DNA of 64,000 bases, taken from positions 2,163,963-2,227,962 of the forward strand of contig NZ_LT575476.1 in assembly GCF_900086655.1 (NCBI RefSeq), given 5' to 3'. The DNA is from Paenibacillus tuaregi. GTDB taxonomy: Bacteria; Bacillota; Bacilli; Paenibacillales; Paenibacillaceae. How positions within the stretch are numbered: position 1 is the first letter of the stretch; each line of letters opens with the position of its first letter. A program made the translations under genes and the position numbers. Positions 10,170 to 18,867 of this stretch are shown here, piece by piece. The notes beneath the pieces are model-generated. The model worked only from the letters and a program-made list of their open reading frames with translations. It ran no database searches and had not been told where the DNA came from.

Positions 10170-10343
10170 GGCTTCTTTTAGCAAAAAGGGGCAGTATAGA
10201 ATCTTTCTATTGCCAAATTGGTTCTTCTTATAATAAGATTTTGTCATTTACGGGTACAATACATAAATATACCGATTATGCCAAGTGGTATAATAAGTTA
10301 AATATTCGTGAATCGATTCTTTAGCTGGAGGTGTGCATATATT

Positions 10344-10934
10344 ATGGGACAAATAACAGCACCTATTATCATCCGGGATGCCCGGGAAGAAGACCGGGAG
10401 CAAATTCAGAAGCTGGTGGTTGAAGCCTACAGCCAGTATGAGGCGACGATGGCACCGGAACGGTGGAGGCTGTACCTGGAGTCGATCAAGGAGTCCGTAT
10501 ACAAGGAAGGGCCTTACGCGAGGATCATAGCTGAGCAGGCAGGGGATATTGTGGGCAGCTTGCTTGTGTTCCTAGATTCGGAAACCGCATATGGCCGAGA
10601 TGATCTAAGCATTCAGGACCCGATTATCAGACTGCTTGCCACATCTCCACAAGTCAGAGGACAAGGAGTGGCGACTCGTCTTATTGACGAAACCGCAGCC
10701 CGTGCAAGATCTATGGGAGCGGAGTACATTTATTTGCACACTTCAGATATGATGGCTCCTGCCATCCGATTATATGAGCACCTTGGATTTGAGCGGGCAC
10801 GTGAGCAGGAGATGTATAACGGGGATGTGCTTGTGAAGTGCTATAGGCTGGCAGTGAACCCTGCTGCGGAGCAGACGGGGCATAGTGAGCTTAGATTCAG
10901 TTCGAGTCAAGCAGGCGGTCTGTCCAGTAGCTAA
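10344..10934 (+). CDS. GNAT-family N-acetyltransferase
   Basis: A 196-residue acetyl-CoA-dependent transferase. Beta-strand/helix motifs of the GNAT fold are visible, notably the acetyl-CoA loop VRGQGVATRLIDETAARAR (about residue 105-125) and the C-terminal IRLYEHLGFERAREQEMY. The substrate is unknown. The ATG at 10344 has GGAGGTG 10 bases upstream; an in-frame GTG at 10308 has none. It ends near a terminator shared with the convergent beta-glucosidase gene. Confidence 0.85.
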   Translation: MGQITAPIIIRDAREEDREQIQKLVVEAYSQYEATMAPERWRLYLESIKESVYKEGPYARIIAEQAGDIVGSLLVFLDSETAYGRDDLSIQDPIIRLLATSPQVRGQGVATRLIDETAARARSMGAEYIYLHTSDMMAPAIRLYEHLGFERAREQEMYNGDVLVKCYRLAVNPAAEQTGHSELRFSSSQAGGLSSS

Positions 10935-11035
10935 GATGCCTGATATTTCTTTTACGTATTTCCCATACTCAGAAGTTGATAGGGGCGGTAACACATTTCC
11001 CAAGGGGAATAGGGACAATAGAGATGAAAAAGAAA

Positions 11036-11090
11036 AAGCACCGATCAGAGATGGGACTGCCCCCGTCTTCATTATCTGATCAGGTGCTTA
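11036..11090. terminator. Bidirectional terminator between GNAT gene and beta-glucosidase gene
   Basis: AAGCACC-GATCAGA pairs with TCTGATC-AGGTGCTT, with A-rich sequence before it and a T-rich tail after it. It serves two convergent genes. Confidence 0.75.
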
Positions 11091-11120
11091 TTATATATTT
11101 CAATATAAATTCCAAGTGTG

Positions 11121-12467
11121 TTAGACTTCAAAGCCGTCTGAAGCAATTACGTTCTGATACCAGTAATAGCTGTTTTTAGGAGTGCGCTTGAAAGTTGTGA
11201 AGTCAACATGAACCAGCCCAAACGGCTTGCTATAGCCAAAGGCCCATTCAAAATTGTCCATTAAGGACCACAGCATATATCCTTTAACCTGAATACCCGA
11301 TTCAATGGCTCTGGAAAGCTGGAATAAATGCTTTTGCAGGTAAGAAATCCGCTTCGGATCATGATGTTTACCATCTTCCCCCACGGTAGACTCATAATAA
11401 GCGCCATTCTCAGTAATATAGATTGGAATAGAGCCGTAGCGGTCATTCACCCATTCGAGTACACTTAAGAAGCCCTGTGGATAAATATTCCACTCGAAGT
11501 CCGTCTGATCCAAAGCGCCGGAAAGCGGTTCAAATTCAAGCAGTCCCGCTTCTGGATTGTGCCGGCCAATACCGCCGGTGTAATAATTGATCCCAAGGAA
11601 ATCAATCGGCTGCCTAATCGTCTCCATATCGCCAGGTTCAACGGGTGGTTCATACCCTTTCGCTTTATACCAGCTCAGTGTCCTCTGTGGGTATTCCCCT
11701 TTGAATACCGGATCGAAGAACCAGTTATTAAAGTACTCCAGCCTTCTTGCTGCTGCCTCCACATCAGCCTCCTGTCTGCTGAATGGCTCAAACCACTCGG
11801 TATTCGGGGCATACCCGATTTCACCAGAAACCCCCAGCTGTCTAAAGGCTTTAACAGTCTCCCCATGGGCCACCATAATATGGTGGGCTACGTTCAGGGC
11901 CAACTGGAAATCCTTGTTGCCAGGAGCATGATCACCAAGCTCATTGGACAAGAACGAGATACACCATGGCTCGTTGAAGGTAATCCATTTTTTTATTTTT
12001 CCGTCAAAAGATTTAAACATCGTCTCAGCGTACCGAACAAATGCCTCAATTGTGTTCCTTGAATTCCATCCCCCTTTGTCCTGCAGAGCCTGGGGAAGGT
12101 CCCAATGATAAAGTGTGCACATCGGCTCTATGCCGTTAGCGAGCAGCTCGTCAACCAAACGGTGATAATACTCAAGACCCAGTGGATTGACTTCCCCAAC
12201 ACCATTAGGGTAAATACGCGGCCAGGCAACCGAGAAGCGGTATACTTTGGCTCCAAGCTGTTTCAGGAGAGCAACATCTTCCTTATAGCGGTGGTAGCTG
12301 TCGCAGGCCGTATCTCCGGTATCGCCGTTATACACCTTGCCAGGGGTCCTGGAAAAGACGTCCCAGATGGATTGCCCACGCTGATCTTCCCTTGTGGCCC
12401 CTTCAATTTGATAGGAGGAGGTAGCAGAACCCCACAGAAAGTCATTGGGAAAAGAGATTTTTGCCAT
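11121..12467 (-). CDS. Glycoside hydrolase family 1 beta-glucosidase
   Basis: A 448-residue GH1 enzyme. The N-terminal FPNDFLWGSATSSYQIEGA is the family signature; TFNEPWC holds the acid/base Glu and IYITENGA the nucleophile Glu. GYMLWSLMDNFEWAFGYSKPFGLVHVDF is the conserved end. It lacks the phosphate-binding features one would want to call a 6-phospho enzyme, so an intracellular beta-glucosidase is most likely. No signal peptide is seen. It is monocistronic with a LacI-type operator in its promoter region, suggesting sugar-responsive control. Confidence 0.93.
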   Translation of the reverse strand: MAKISFPNDFLWGSATSSYQIEGATREDQRGQSIWDVFSRTPGKVYNGDTGDTACDSYHRYKEDVALLKQLGAKVYRFSVAWPRIYPNGVGEVNPLGLEYYHRLVDELLANGIEPMCTLYHWDLPQALQDKGGWNSRNTIEAFVRYAETMFKSFDGKIKKWITFNEPWCISFLSNELGDHAPGNKDFQLALNVAHHIMVAHGETVKAFRQLGVSGEIGYAPNTEWFEPFSRQEADVEAAARRLEYFNNWFFDPVFKGEYPQRTLSWYKAKGYEPPVEPGDMETIRQPIDFLGINYYTGGIGRHNPEAGLLEFEPLSGALDQTDFEWNIYPQGFLSVLEWVNDRYGSIPIYITENGAYYESTVGEDGKHHDPKRISYLQKHLFQLSRAIESGIQVKGYMLWSLMDNFEWAFGYSKPFGLVHVDFTTFKRTPKNSYYWYQNVIASDGFEV

Positions 12468-12525
12468 GGTTTAAAACTCCCTTCGAAGAAATCAGAAACA
12501 GTAGTAAATCTTGCTGCACTTGATT

Positions 12526-12539
12526 CGAAACCGCTTTCG
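12526..12539. promoter_or_regulatory. LacI/CcpA-type operator upstream of the beta-glucosidase gene
   Basis: CGAAA-CCGC-TTTCG is a dyad with a central CG, typical of LacI-family operators, and resembles a catabolite-responsive element with mismatches at its edges. It lies just downstream of a TATAAT read on the minus strand (at 12558-12563), so a bound repressor would block transcription. Confidence 0.45.
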
Positions 12540-12609
12540 TTATTTTACACAAGCTTATTATAGTACAAATTTTTGGGGTTGAATATATCGGTGTCTATAT
12601 TTAAAGGAG

Positions 12610-13012
12610 TTATAGATTAAACTTGTATTTTATAATTTCGGCAACTTCACAAGCAGATAAATTCGTGTTGTTAATTCTGAGATAATTTTCTCTATTAATT
12701 TCTCCTTCTAATGAGTTTAAGCGATGCTGCTCCATCGTACGTAATAGGTCCTGTTCAGAACGAGTGACATCCCTTTTTGTTGGTTTGTGTTCAAATCATC
12801 CCATACATATCACTTGCTGCGGCTACTTCAAATATATCTTAACGAAATTTATTTACTAATCTCCACATATCTTGGCTAAAGCCAAAAAGCGGGGCTAGCC
12901 ATTCAATAGTCATGTGGTTATGGAATAACTTAAGATTGGTTGTCTTTTCCAGTTCATGTCCAACGGTCATTTTTCCTACAGCCTGTGGACCAAATATAAT
13001 AACAAGTTTCAA
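12610..13012 (-). pseudogene. Decayed P-loop kinase-like gene
   Basis: The N-terminal part, from a TTG at 13012 with GGGGGTGA upstream, reads KLVIIFGPQAVGKMTVGHEL (Walker A GPQAVGKM), then NHMTIEWLAPLFGF, and runs into a stop after SDMYGMI. In another frame the sequence resumes with EHKPTKRDVTRSEQDLLRT and continues to a stop at 12610. This looks like a shikimate-kinase-like ATPase that has lost an internal segment and its reading frame. No intact copy is in the window. The decay sits in a gap of the conserved gene order, consistent with an accessory gene in loss. Confidence 0.7.
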
Positions 13013-13354
13013 CAAATCACCCCCTGGGATATATTTCAATAATATTATAAGTCAAAGCAGCTTTGATAGCTGCTTAACCAACATGATTTACATAGCAAAG
13101 GTGAATTCAAAAACTTAAGAGTCATTACAATAAGTAACTTTTTTAGGCGGTTTGCGTTATATAATCATGAACTGACGAAGGCCAATCGGTGAAAGAATTT
13201 TGTGTTTAGGCTGCTGTATAATATAAAATATAGATCAGTCTAATATTCAATTATGTATATAGGTTCTTGACTGTGAAGCGGATATCAGGTTTGCACGAGG
13301 TTAAGACATATGTTCTTAGACTGGTGGCTAAGGTTATTACAGGAGGTAACTTAG

Positions 13355-13732
13355 ATGGCTTACAAAGTAACGTATAAAGATAAGGAAGATCAGTCTGTTC
13401 AGAAAAAAGTTTTTACGAATTTTACCGCGGCTGAACAGGAAGCAAGGAGGCTGGATGATCACGGACATGAGGATGTGGTCCTTGAATCACCACGCCGTAA
13501 GCCGGGGTTTCCAAATATCGTGGGCATCATGCTTAAAGCTATTGGAGTGCTCGTGCTGGCTGGTGGGTTTCTAATTGGAATCGTTACGGGCCGTGCTGGT
13601 CAGGAGAGCGGATTTTATACCAAGATAGCCATGGAGTGGTGGATGCTTGCGTTAATGTCTGCGGCATTCTTCTATGGTATGGGTGAAATTGTTAACCTCC
13701 TTGACAGAATTTCCAAAAAATCAAATACTTAA
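13355..13732 (+). CDS. Hypothetical small membrane protein
   Basis: 125 residues: a charged N-terminal domain (1-50) and two hydrophobic segments (about 55-80 and 91-113). No family recognised. A good AGGAGGTAA ribosome site precedes the ATG. It begins a three-gene run (this gene, a coiled-coil protein, a methyltransferase) with short gaps. The 340 bases before it show no gene and no convincing promoter. Confidence 0.75.
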   Translation: MAYKVTYKDKEDQSVQKKVFTNFTAAEQEARRLDDHGHEDVVLESPRRKPGFPNIVGIMLKAIGVLVLAGGFLIGIVTGRAGQESGFYTKIAMEWWMLALMSAAFFYGMGEIVNLLDRISKKSNT

Positions 13733-13765
13733 TTTGGTATTTAAGAAATGAGGTGAAGATGCTTC

Positions 13766-13948
13766 ATGAATAACATCATTACCAGTGAAGCTGAGATGGA
13801 CGCTCGTGTAAAAGTGGAGATCGCAGAGCTGCAGAAGCAAATTGAGGAGTTGAAGGCTGAGAACGCCCGTCTTCGCAAAGCGCTGCTTAAGGCTTCAAGC
13901 AATCTTCCTAAAATGTCGAGCAAGCTGAAGAGTGCCTTGTATGAATAA
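13766..13948 (+). CDS. Hypothetical 60-residue coiled-coil protein
   Basis: Residues 8-45 form a heptad-rich coiled coil (VEIAELQKQIEELKAENARLRKALLK). The ATG follows a GAGGTGAAG ribosome site. It lies 33 bases after the membrane protein gene and 21 before the methyltransferase gene. No function can be assigned; a scaffold or oligomerisation role would be guesswork. Confidence 0.65.
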   Translation: MNNIITSEAEMDARVKVEIAELQKQIEELKAENARLRKALLKASSNLPKMSSKLKSALYE

Positions 13949-13969
13949 TTTTAGATGAGGTGAGCCTAG

Positions 13970-14686
13970 ATGAGCAGAGATGAGCTGAGCAAAGGGAGTA
14001 AGAAATTGGATTTGGAACGTATTGTGTTTATTGGACGGACATACAGAGAGTATCTGGCAATGTTCGATTTGCAGGAATCCGAACTTCAAGGACGTGTGAT
14101 ATTGGACTGTCCCGCAGGGGCCTGCTCGTTTACGGCCGAAGGAAGTGGGCGGGGGTTTAATATAACTGCGGCGGACATTGCCTATCAGTATGGTCCAGAT
14201 GAACTTGAAGCTAAAGGAAAGCGTGACCTGCTTCATGCGGAAGAACGTCTTCTTCAGTCTAGAGGACAGTACAACTGGGACTTCTATGGAACGATGGAGC
14301 GTCATAATCAGATGAGAGAGGAAGCGCTGCAGTTTAATATTGAGCACAGAAGACGACATCGGGACCGGTATATTTTCGCGTCGTTTCCGGCGCTTCCTTT
14401 TGCGGATCAATCCTTTGACTTAACTTTGTCAGCCCACTTTCTGTTTATGTATGCGGACCGGCTGAGTGAGCCTTTTCATGAGGAATCCCTGCTGGAGCTG
14501 CTTCGGATAACACGAGAAGAGATCCGGATTTTTCCGTTGATTGATCTCAGCAGCCAGCGTTATAAAGCCATGGATCGTATGTTGATGCTGGCTGCATCCA
14601 GGGGATGGGCTGTGGAAGAGAAGAACACATCCTACCGTTTCCAGCATGGTGCCGATTCCTACTTAAAGCTGACTAAGCAGAAATAA
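13970..14686 (+). CDS. SAM-dependent methyltransferase-like protein
   Basis: 238 residues with a class I methyltransferase pattern: VILDCPAGACSFTAEGSGRGFNITAADIAY matches motif I and the following acidic strand, and FPALPFADQSFDLTLSAHFLFMY matches the post-motif region. The usual GxGxG is altered to CPAGAC, so SAM binding is probable but not certain. The N-terminal extension has YREYLAMFDL. Substrate unknown. Last gene of a three-gene cluster, followed by a strong terminator. Confidence 0.7.
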   Translation: MSRDELSKGSKKLDLERIVFIGRTYREYLAMFDLQESELQGRVILDCPAGACSFTAEGSGRGFNITAADIAYQYGPDELEAKGKRDLLHAEERLLQSRGQYNWDFYGTMERHNQMREEALQFNIEHRRRHRDRYIFASFPALPFADQSFDLTLSAHFLFMYADRLSEPFHEESLLELLRITREEIRIFPLIDLSSQRYKAMDRMLMLAASRGWAVEEKNTSYRFQHGADSYLKLTKQK

Positions 14687-14688
14687 CA

Positions 14689-14722
14689 CAAGCCTCCGGA
14701 ATTTCAAAGTTCCGGAGGCTTG
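14689..14722. terminator. Bidirectional terminator between convergent genes
   Basis: A perfect 13-bp stem, CAAGCCTCCGGAA pairing with TTCCGGAGGCTTG, with an 8-base loop, followed by a short T-rich tract. Confidence 0.85.
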
Positions 14723-14761
14723 ATTTGTTTACGATTAGTTATCCAATTAACTCGATCAAAA

Positions 14762-15070
14762 TTAGGCGCTTGGATCTGGTGGACGCTTCTTGTTCTTGGT
14801 CTCTTTAAAACGGGGTCCAACGTAACCCCGCTTCCGGTCCCGGAAGAAGATCCATCCGCCCAGGAAGGAGATTCCAGCAAGGAACATGATCAAGCCGAGA
14901 GCAAAATGCAGCCAGTCAAAGGTGATGCGGGTTAATGAATCGTCCCCGTGCATGTACATATACTCAAATAAAGCATCTTTCATAAACAGAAAGCCAGTCA
15001 TGGCGATAATCCCTGGAATGACCAGAATGAGCACGGCAATAAACCGGGCGGTCAGAATTCTCGTATTCAT
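14762..15070 (-). CDS. yqzF: DUF2627 membrane protein (YqzF-like)
   Basis: 102 residues with two or three hydrophobic segments; FIAVLILVIPGIIAMTGFLFMKDALFEYM and GGWIFFRDRKRGYVGPRF match the DUF2627/YqzF pattern. The ATG at 15070 has an AGGAAGG ribosome site; a 13-codon upstream extension has none. In B. subtilis yqzF lies beside the bkd locus, and here it is divergent from lpdV, which supports the call. Function unknown. Confidence 0.75.
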   Translation of the reverse strand: MNTRILTARFIAVLILVIPGIIAMTGFLFMKDALFEYMYMHGDDSLTRITFDWLHFALGLIMFLAGISFLGGWIFFRDRKRGYVGPRFKETKNKKRPPDPSA

Positions 15071-15251
15071 TGGTAAAAACCTTCCTGTCGTCCGTATTCG
15101 TAAAGACAAAGCCTATCCCTTTTATCATAACTTGTTCGGGTTATCCTGTCCATTTGAAAACGTGATGAGGCTAGCCGAATTCCATATCCGGCAAAAACGA
15201 GGTACAATATTATCCGAAGAAGAACTATGATCACGTTAGTGGAGGGTACAT

Positions 15252-16670
15252 ATGACAATTTCGTGCGATGTGGCAATTTTAGGAGGCGGCACAGGGGGGT
15301 ATGTGGCAGCGATCCGGGCAGCTCAGCTCGGAAAGGAAGTTGTAATTATAGAGCAGGACAAGCTCGGCGGCACCTGCCTTCACCGGGGCTGCATTCCCAG
15401 TAAAAGTCTGCTTCGCAGTGCGGAACTTTTTGCCCAAATGAAAGAGAGCGAGAGCTTTGGCATAGAGACCAGCGGAGTGAAGCTGGTATTTCCCAAGGTG
15501 CAGCAGCGTAAGCAGGCTATTGTGGACCAGCTGCACGGAGGGGTTCAATATTTGATGCGCAAGCATAATATCAAGGTAATCCAAGGTACAGGGCGAGTGA
15601 TTGGACCGTCCATCTTCTCCCCGAAGAGTGGAGCTGTTGCAGTTGAACTCGCGGATGGCGAGATGGAGACCGTGGTTCCGGCGCATCTGATCATTGCAAC
15701 AGGCTCCAGACCCCGTGTCCTGCCTGGTCTAGAGCCTGATGGCGGCCATGTCCTAAGCAGTGATGAGGCACTGGTGCTGGACGAGCTTCCAGCGTCTATG
15801 CTGATTGTGGGCGGGGGTGTCATCGGCGTGGAATGGGCTTCCCTTCTCCATGATTTCGGCGTAGAGGTTACCGTCGTTGAGGCCGCTTCCCAGCTGATCC
15901 CGGCAGAGGATGAAGAGGTATCCCGGGAACTTCAGCGGATCTTGGTCAGACGCGGAATTAAGGTGTTAACGGGAACGGCCGTAATACCGGACTCTGTGCA
16001 AAAAGCTCAAGGAGTTACCCTGTCCGCAAAGCAGGGGGACAAGGTTGTTGAGCTCGCGGCGGAGAAGATGCTGGTCTCGATCGGCCGTCAGGCCAATGTG
16101 GAGAATATCGGGCTGGAGAATACGGATGTTGGAATTAAGAATGGTTTTATCCGTGTAAATGAGCACATGCAGACAACCGAGCCTCATATTTACGCCATCG
16201 GAGACTGTATTGGCGGCCTTCAGCTTGCACATGCAGCCAGCCATGAGGGGATCGTGGCAGTAGAGCATTTGAGCGGGGAGAAGCCGCACGGATATGATCC
16301 TGTTCATGTGCCGCGCTGTGTGTATACCCGTCCTGAAGTAGCTTCGGTGGGATTGACGGAGAAGGAAGCCCGCGAGAAAGGGTATTCGATCAAAACAGGG
16401 AAATTTCCGTTCTCCGCCATCGGGAAGGCGCTTGTATATGGTGAAAAGGAAGGTTTTGTCAAAGTGATTGCAAATGCGGAAACTCAGGATATTCTGGGAG
16501 TGCATATGATCGGTCCCCATGTGACCGATATGATCGGAGAAGCCACGCTTGCCCAAGTTCTGGATGCAACACCGTGGGAGATTGGGCAGGCCGTACATGC
16601 CCATCCTACGCTGTCTGAAATTATTGGCGAAGCCGCGCTGGCTGTGGATGGACGGGCTACTGGAATTTAA
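15252..16670 (+). CDS. lpdV: Dihydrolipoyl dehydrogenase (E3) of the branched-chain complex
   Basis: A 472-residue FAD flavoprotein that reoxidises the dihydrolipoyl group of E2 with NAD. It has an N-terminal FAD motif GGGTGGYVAA, the redox disulfide GGTCLHRGCIPSK, an NAD motif GGGVIGVEWA, the second FAD site YAIGDCIGG and the catalytic C-terminal HAHPTLSE. It is first in the gene set for branched-chain 2-oxoacid dehydrogenase and separated from bkdAA by 127 bases, which hold a TATAAT-like -10 but no terminator. Confidence 0.95.
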   Translation: MTISCDVAILGGGTGGYVAAIRAAQLGKEVVIIEQDKLGGTCLHRGCIPSKSLLRSAELFAQMKESESFGIETSGVKLVFPKVQQRKQAIVDQLHGGVQYLMRKHNIKVIQGTGRVIGPSIFSPKSGAVAVELADGEMETVVPAHLIIATGSRPRVLPGLEPDGGHVLSSDEALVLDELPASMLIVGGGVIGVEWASLLHDFGVEVTVVEAASQLIPAEDEEVSRELQRILVRRGIKVLTGTAVIPDSVQKAQGVTLSAKQGDKVVELAAEKMLVSIGRQANVENIGLENTDVGIKNGFIRVNEHMQTTEPHIYAIGDCIGGLQLAHAASHEGIVAVEHLSGEKPHGYDPVHVPRCVYTRPEVASVGLTEKEAREKGYSIKTGKFPFSAIGKALVYGEKEGFVKVIANAETQDILGVHMIGPHVTDMIGEATLAQVLDATPWEIGQAVHAHPTLSEIIGEAALAVDGRATGI

Positions 16671-16797
16671 AGCGAGATAATATTTTCTTTTTACATGGAA
16701 AGTGTTTATAATAGAGTTATCTCTAGTCTTAGTACCAGGTTATAAGATGAGCCCTAACGAATCTGAAGGCTCCTAAAATGAAGGAGGTAACTCCCCA

Positions 16798-17826
16798 ATG
16801 AATGCGAAATCAACGATAAAAACGAAAGCCAGACACGAGCAGTTGGGACTCACCCATGCTGAAGTGATTGACATGTACAGATATATGCTTATGGCGCGTA
16901 AATTTGATGAGCGCAACCTGCTGCTGCAGCGGGCGGGCAAGATCAACTTCCACGTGTCCGGGATCGGCCAGGAGGCTGCACAGGTGGGCGCGGCCTTCGC
17001 GCTGGACCGCAGCCGTGACTATTTCCTTCCGTATTATCGCGACTACGGATTTGTGCTTGCTGCCGGCATGACCTTTAAGGAGCTCATGCTCTCGGCCTTT
17101 GCCAAGGCGGAAGACCCGAACAGCGGCGGCCGCCAAATGCCGGGTCACTTTGGAAGCAAGCGGCTTCGGATTGTTACCGGTTCAAGCCCTGTGACCACCC
17201 AGGTTCCTCATGCTGTCGGTGTTGCACTCGCTGCCAAAATGCAGAAGAAGGACATCGTCTCCTTTGTCACTTTCGGAGAAGGCTCCAGCAACCAGGGGGA
17301 TTTCCACGAGGGCTGCAACTTTGCCGGGGTTCATAAACTTCCGGTCATTATTATGTGTGAGAATAACCAATATGCAATCTCTGTGCCCGTTCAGAAGCAG
17401 CTGGCCGGCAAGGTTAGCGACCGGGCCCTGGGGTATGGCTTCCCAGGCGTGCGTGTGGACGGCAATGACCCATTGGAAGTGTACCGGGTTGTGAAGGAAG
17501 CGCGTGAACGCGCTATTCGCGGAGAAGGGCCAACTCTGATTGAGGCTATGATGTATCGTCTGTCTCCGCACTCTACATCTGACAACGATCTGGTGTACCG
17601 GACGAAGGAAGAAGTGGAAGAGAACTGGAAGAAAGATAGCCTGCCGAAGATGAAGCAGTATTTGATCGACTGCGGAATTTGGAGTGAAGAGCAGGATGCC
17701 GGTCTGTCTGCCGAGATTGCGCAGCAGCTCAAGGAAGCCATTGATGCCGCGGATAAAGCGCCGTTCCCTAAACCGGAGGATACTCTGCTGCATGTGTATG
17801 CCGACAATGAAGGAGGAGCTCGCTAA
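16798..17826 (+). CDS. bkdAA: Branched-chain 2-oxoacid dehydrogenase E1 alpha
   Basis: 342 residues. The thiamine-diphosphate motif is GEGSSNQGDFHEGCNFAGVHKLPVIIMCENN, and the phosphorylation-loop region is YRLSPHSTSDND, both typical of branched-chain E1 alpha. With E1 beta it decarboxylates the 2-oxoacids of Val, Leu and Ile and reductively acylates E2. The ribosome site is AAGGAGG. The stop overlaps the bkdAB start by one base. The products feed branched-chain fatty acid primers. Confidence 0.95.
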   Translation: MNAKSTIKTKARHEQLGLTHAEVIDMYRYMLMARKFDERNLLLQRAGKINFHVSGIGQEAAQVGAAFALDRSRDYFLPYYRDYGFVLAAGMTFKELMLSAFAKAEDPNSGGRQMPGHFGSKRLRIVTGSSPVTTQVPHAVGVALAAKMQKKDIVSFVTFGEGSSNQGDFHEGCNFAGVHKLPVIIMCENNQYAISVPVQKQLAGKVSDRALGYGFPGVRVDGNDPLEVYRVVKEARERAIRGEGPTLIEAMMYRLSPHSTSDNDLVYRTKEEVEENWKKDSLPKMKQYLIDCGIWSEEQDAGLSAEIAQQLKEAIDAADKAPFPKPEDTLLHVYADNEGGAR

Positions 17827-18812
17827 TGCCGGTAATGGAATATATTGATGCCATCCGCCTTGCCATGAAAGAAGAGATGGAGCTGGATGAGAATGTTTTT
17901 GTGCTCGGGGAGGATGTCGGCCTTAAAGGCGGCGTGTTCACCACAACGAAAGGACTTCAGGAGCAGTTCGGGGAAGAGCGGGTCATTGATACGCCTTTGG
18001 CTGAATCCGCAATCGCCGGTGTAGCCATCGGGGCGGCAATGTACGGGATGAAGCCGATTGCGGAGATGCAGTATTCAGATTTTATGCTGCCGGCTACAAA
18101 TCAGATTATCAGCGAAGCCGCTAAGATCCGTTACCGTTCCAATAATGATTGGAACTGTCCGCTGGTGGTCCGCGCACCGATCGGTGGAGGAATATTCGGC
18201 GGATTGTATCACTCCCAGTGTCCAGAATCGATCTTCTTCGGTACGCCGGGGATCAAGATTATTGCCCCGTATTCGGCTTACGATGCCAAAGGCCTGCTTA
18301 AAGCGGCTGTCCGGGACCCGGACCCTGTATTGTTCTTCGAGAACAAGAAATGTTACAAGCTGATTAAAGAGGATGTTCCACTGGAGGATTACATCGTGCC
18401 TATCGGAAAAGCCAACGTTATCCGCGAGGGCAGCGATATTACGGTGATCGGGTACAGTCTTCCGCTTCATTTTGCCATGCAGGCGGCTGAAGAGCTGGCT
18501 AGCGAGCATGGTGTCAGCTCGCATATTCTCGATCTTCGCACACTTCAGCCGCTTGACCGTGATGCGATCGTTGAAGCGGCCCGCCGTACCGGTAAGGTTC
18601 TAATTATCCATGAGGATAACAAGACCGGCGGTGTAGGTGCTGAAGTGTCGGCGATTTTATCCGAGGAATGCTTGTTTGAGCTTGATGCGCCTATCAAGCG
18701 CTTATGCGGTCCTGATGTTCCGGCTATGCCGATCAGCCCGCCGATGGAGAAATTCTTCATGTTAAGCAAGGATAAAGTGAAGGAAGCCATGCTGGAGCTG
18801 GCTTTATATTAA
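17826..18812 (+). CDS. bkdAB: Branched-chain 2-oxoacid dehydrogenase E1 beta
   Basis: 328 residues of the transketolase pyrimidine-binding type. Landmarks are FVLGEDVGLKGGVF, DTPLAESAIAGVAIGAAMYGMKPIAEMQYSDF and the C-terminal domain with VLIIHEDNKTGGVGAEVSA. It pairs with E1 alpha encoded directly upstream and coupled by a one-base overlap. Family length is normal. Confidence 0.95.
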   Translation: MPVMEYIDAIRLAMKEEMELDENVFVLGEDVGLKGGVFTTTKGLQEQFGEERVIDTPLAESAIAGVAIGAAMYGMKPIAEMQYSDFMLPATNQIISEAAKIRYRSNNDWNCPLVVRAPIGGGIFGGLYHSQCPESIFFGTPGIKIIAPYSAYDAKGLLKAAVRDPDPVLFFENKKCYKLIKEDVPLEDYIVPIGKANVIREGSDITVIGYSLPLHFAMQAAEELASEHGVSSHILDLRTLQPLDRDAIVEAARRTGKVLIIHEDNKTGGVGAEVSAILSEECLFELDAPIKRLCGPDVPAMPISPPMEKFFMLSKDKVKEAMLELALY

Positions 18813-18867
18813 GCCTCAAGACCGCATTATTGGAATCTGAAGCGCTATAAACCTAGGAGTGAGAACA

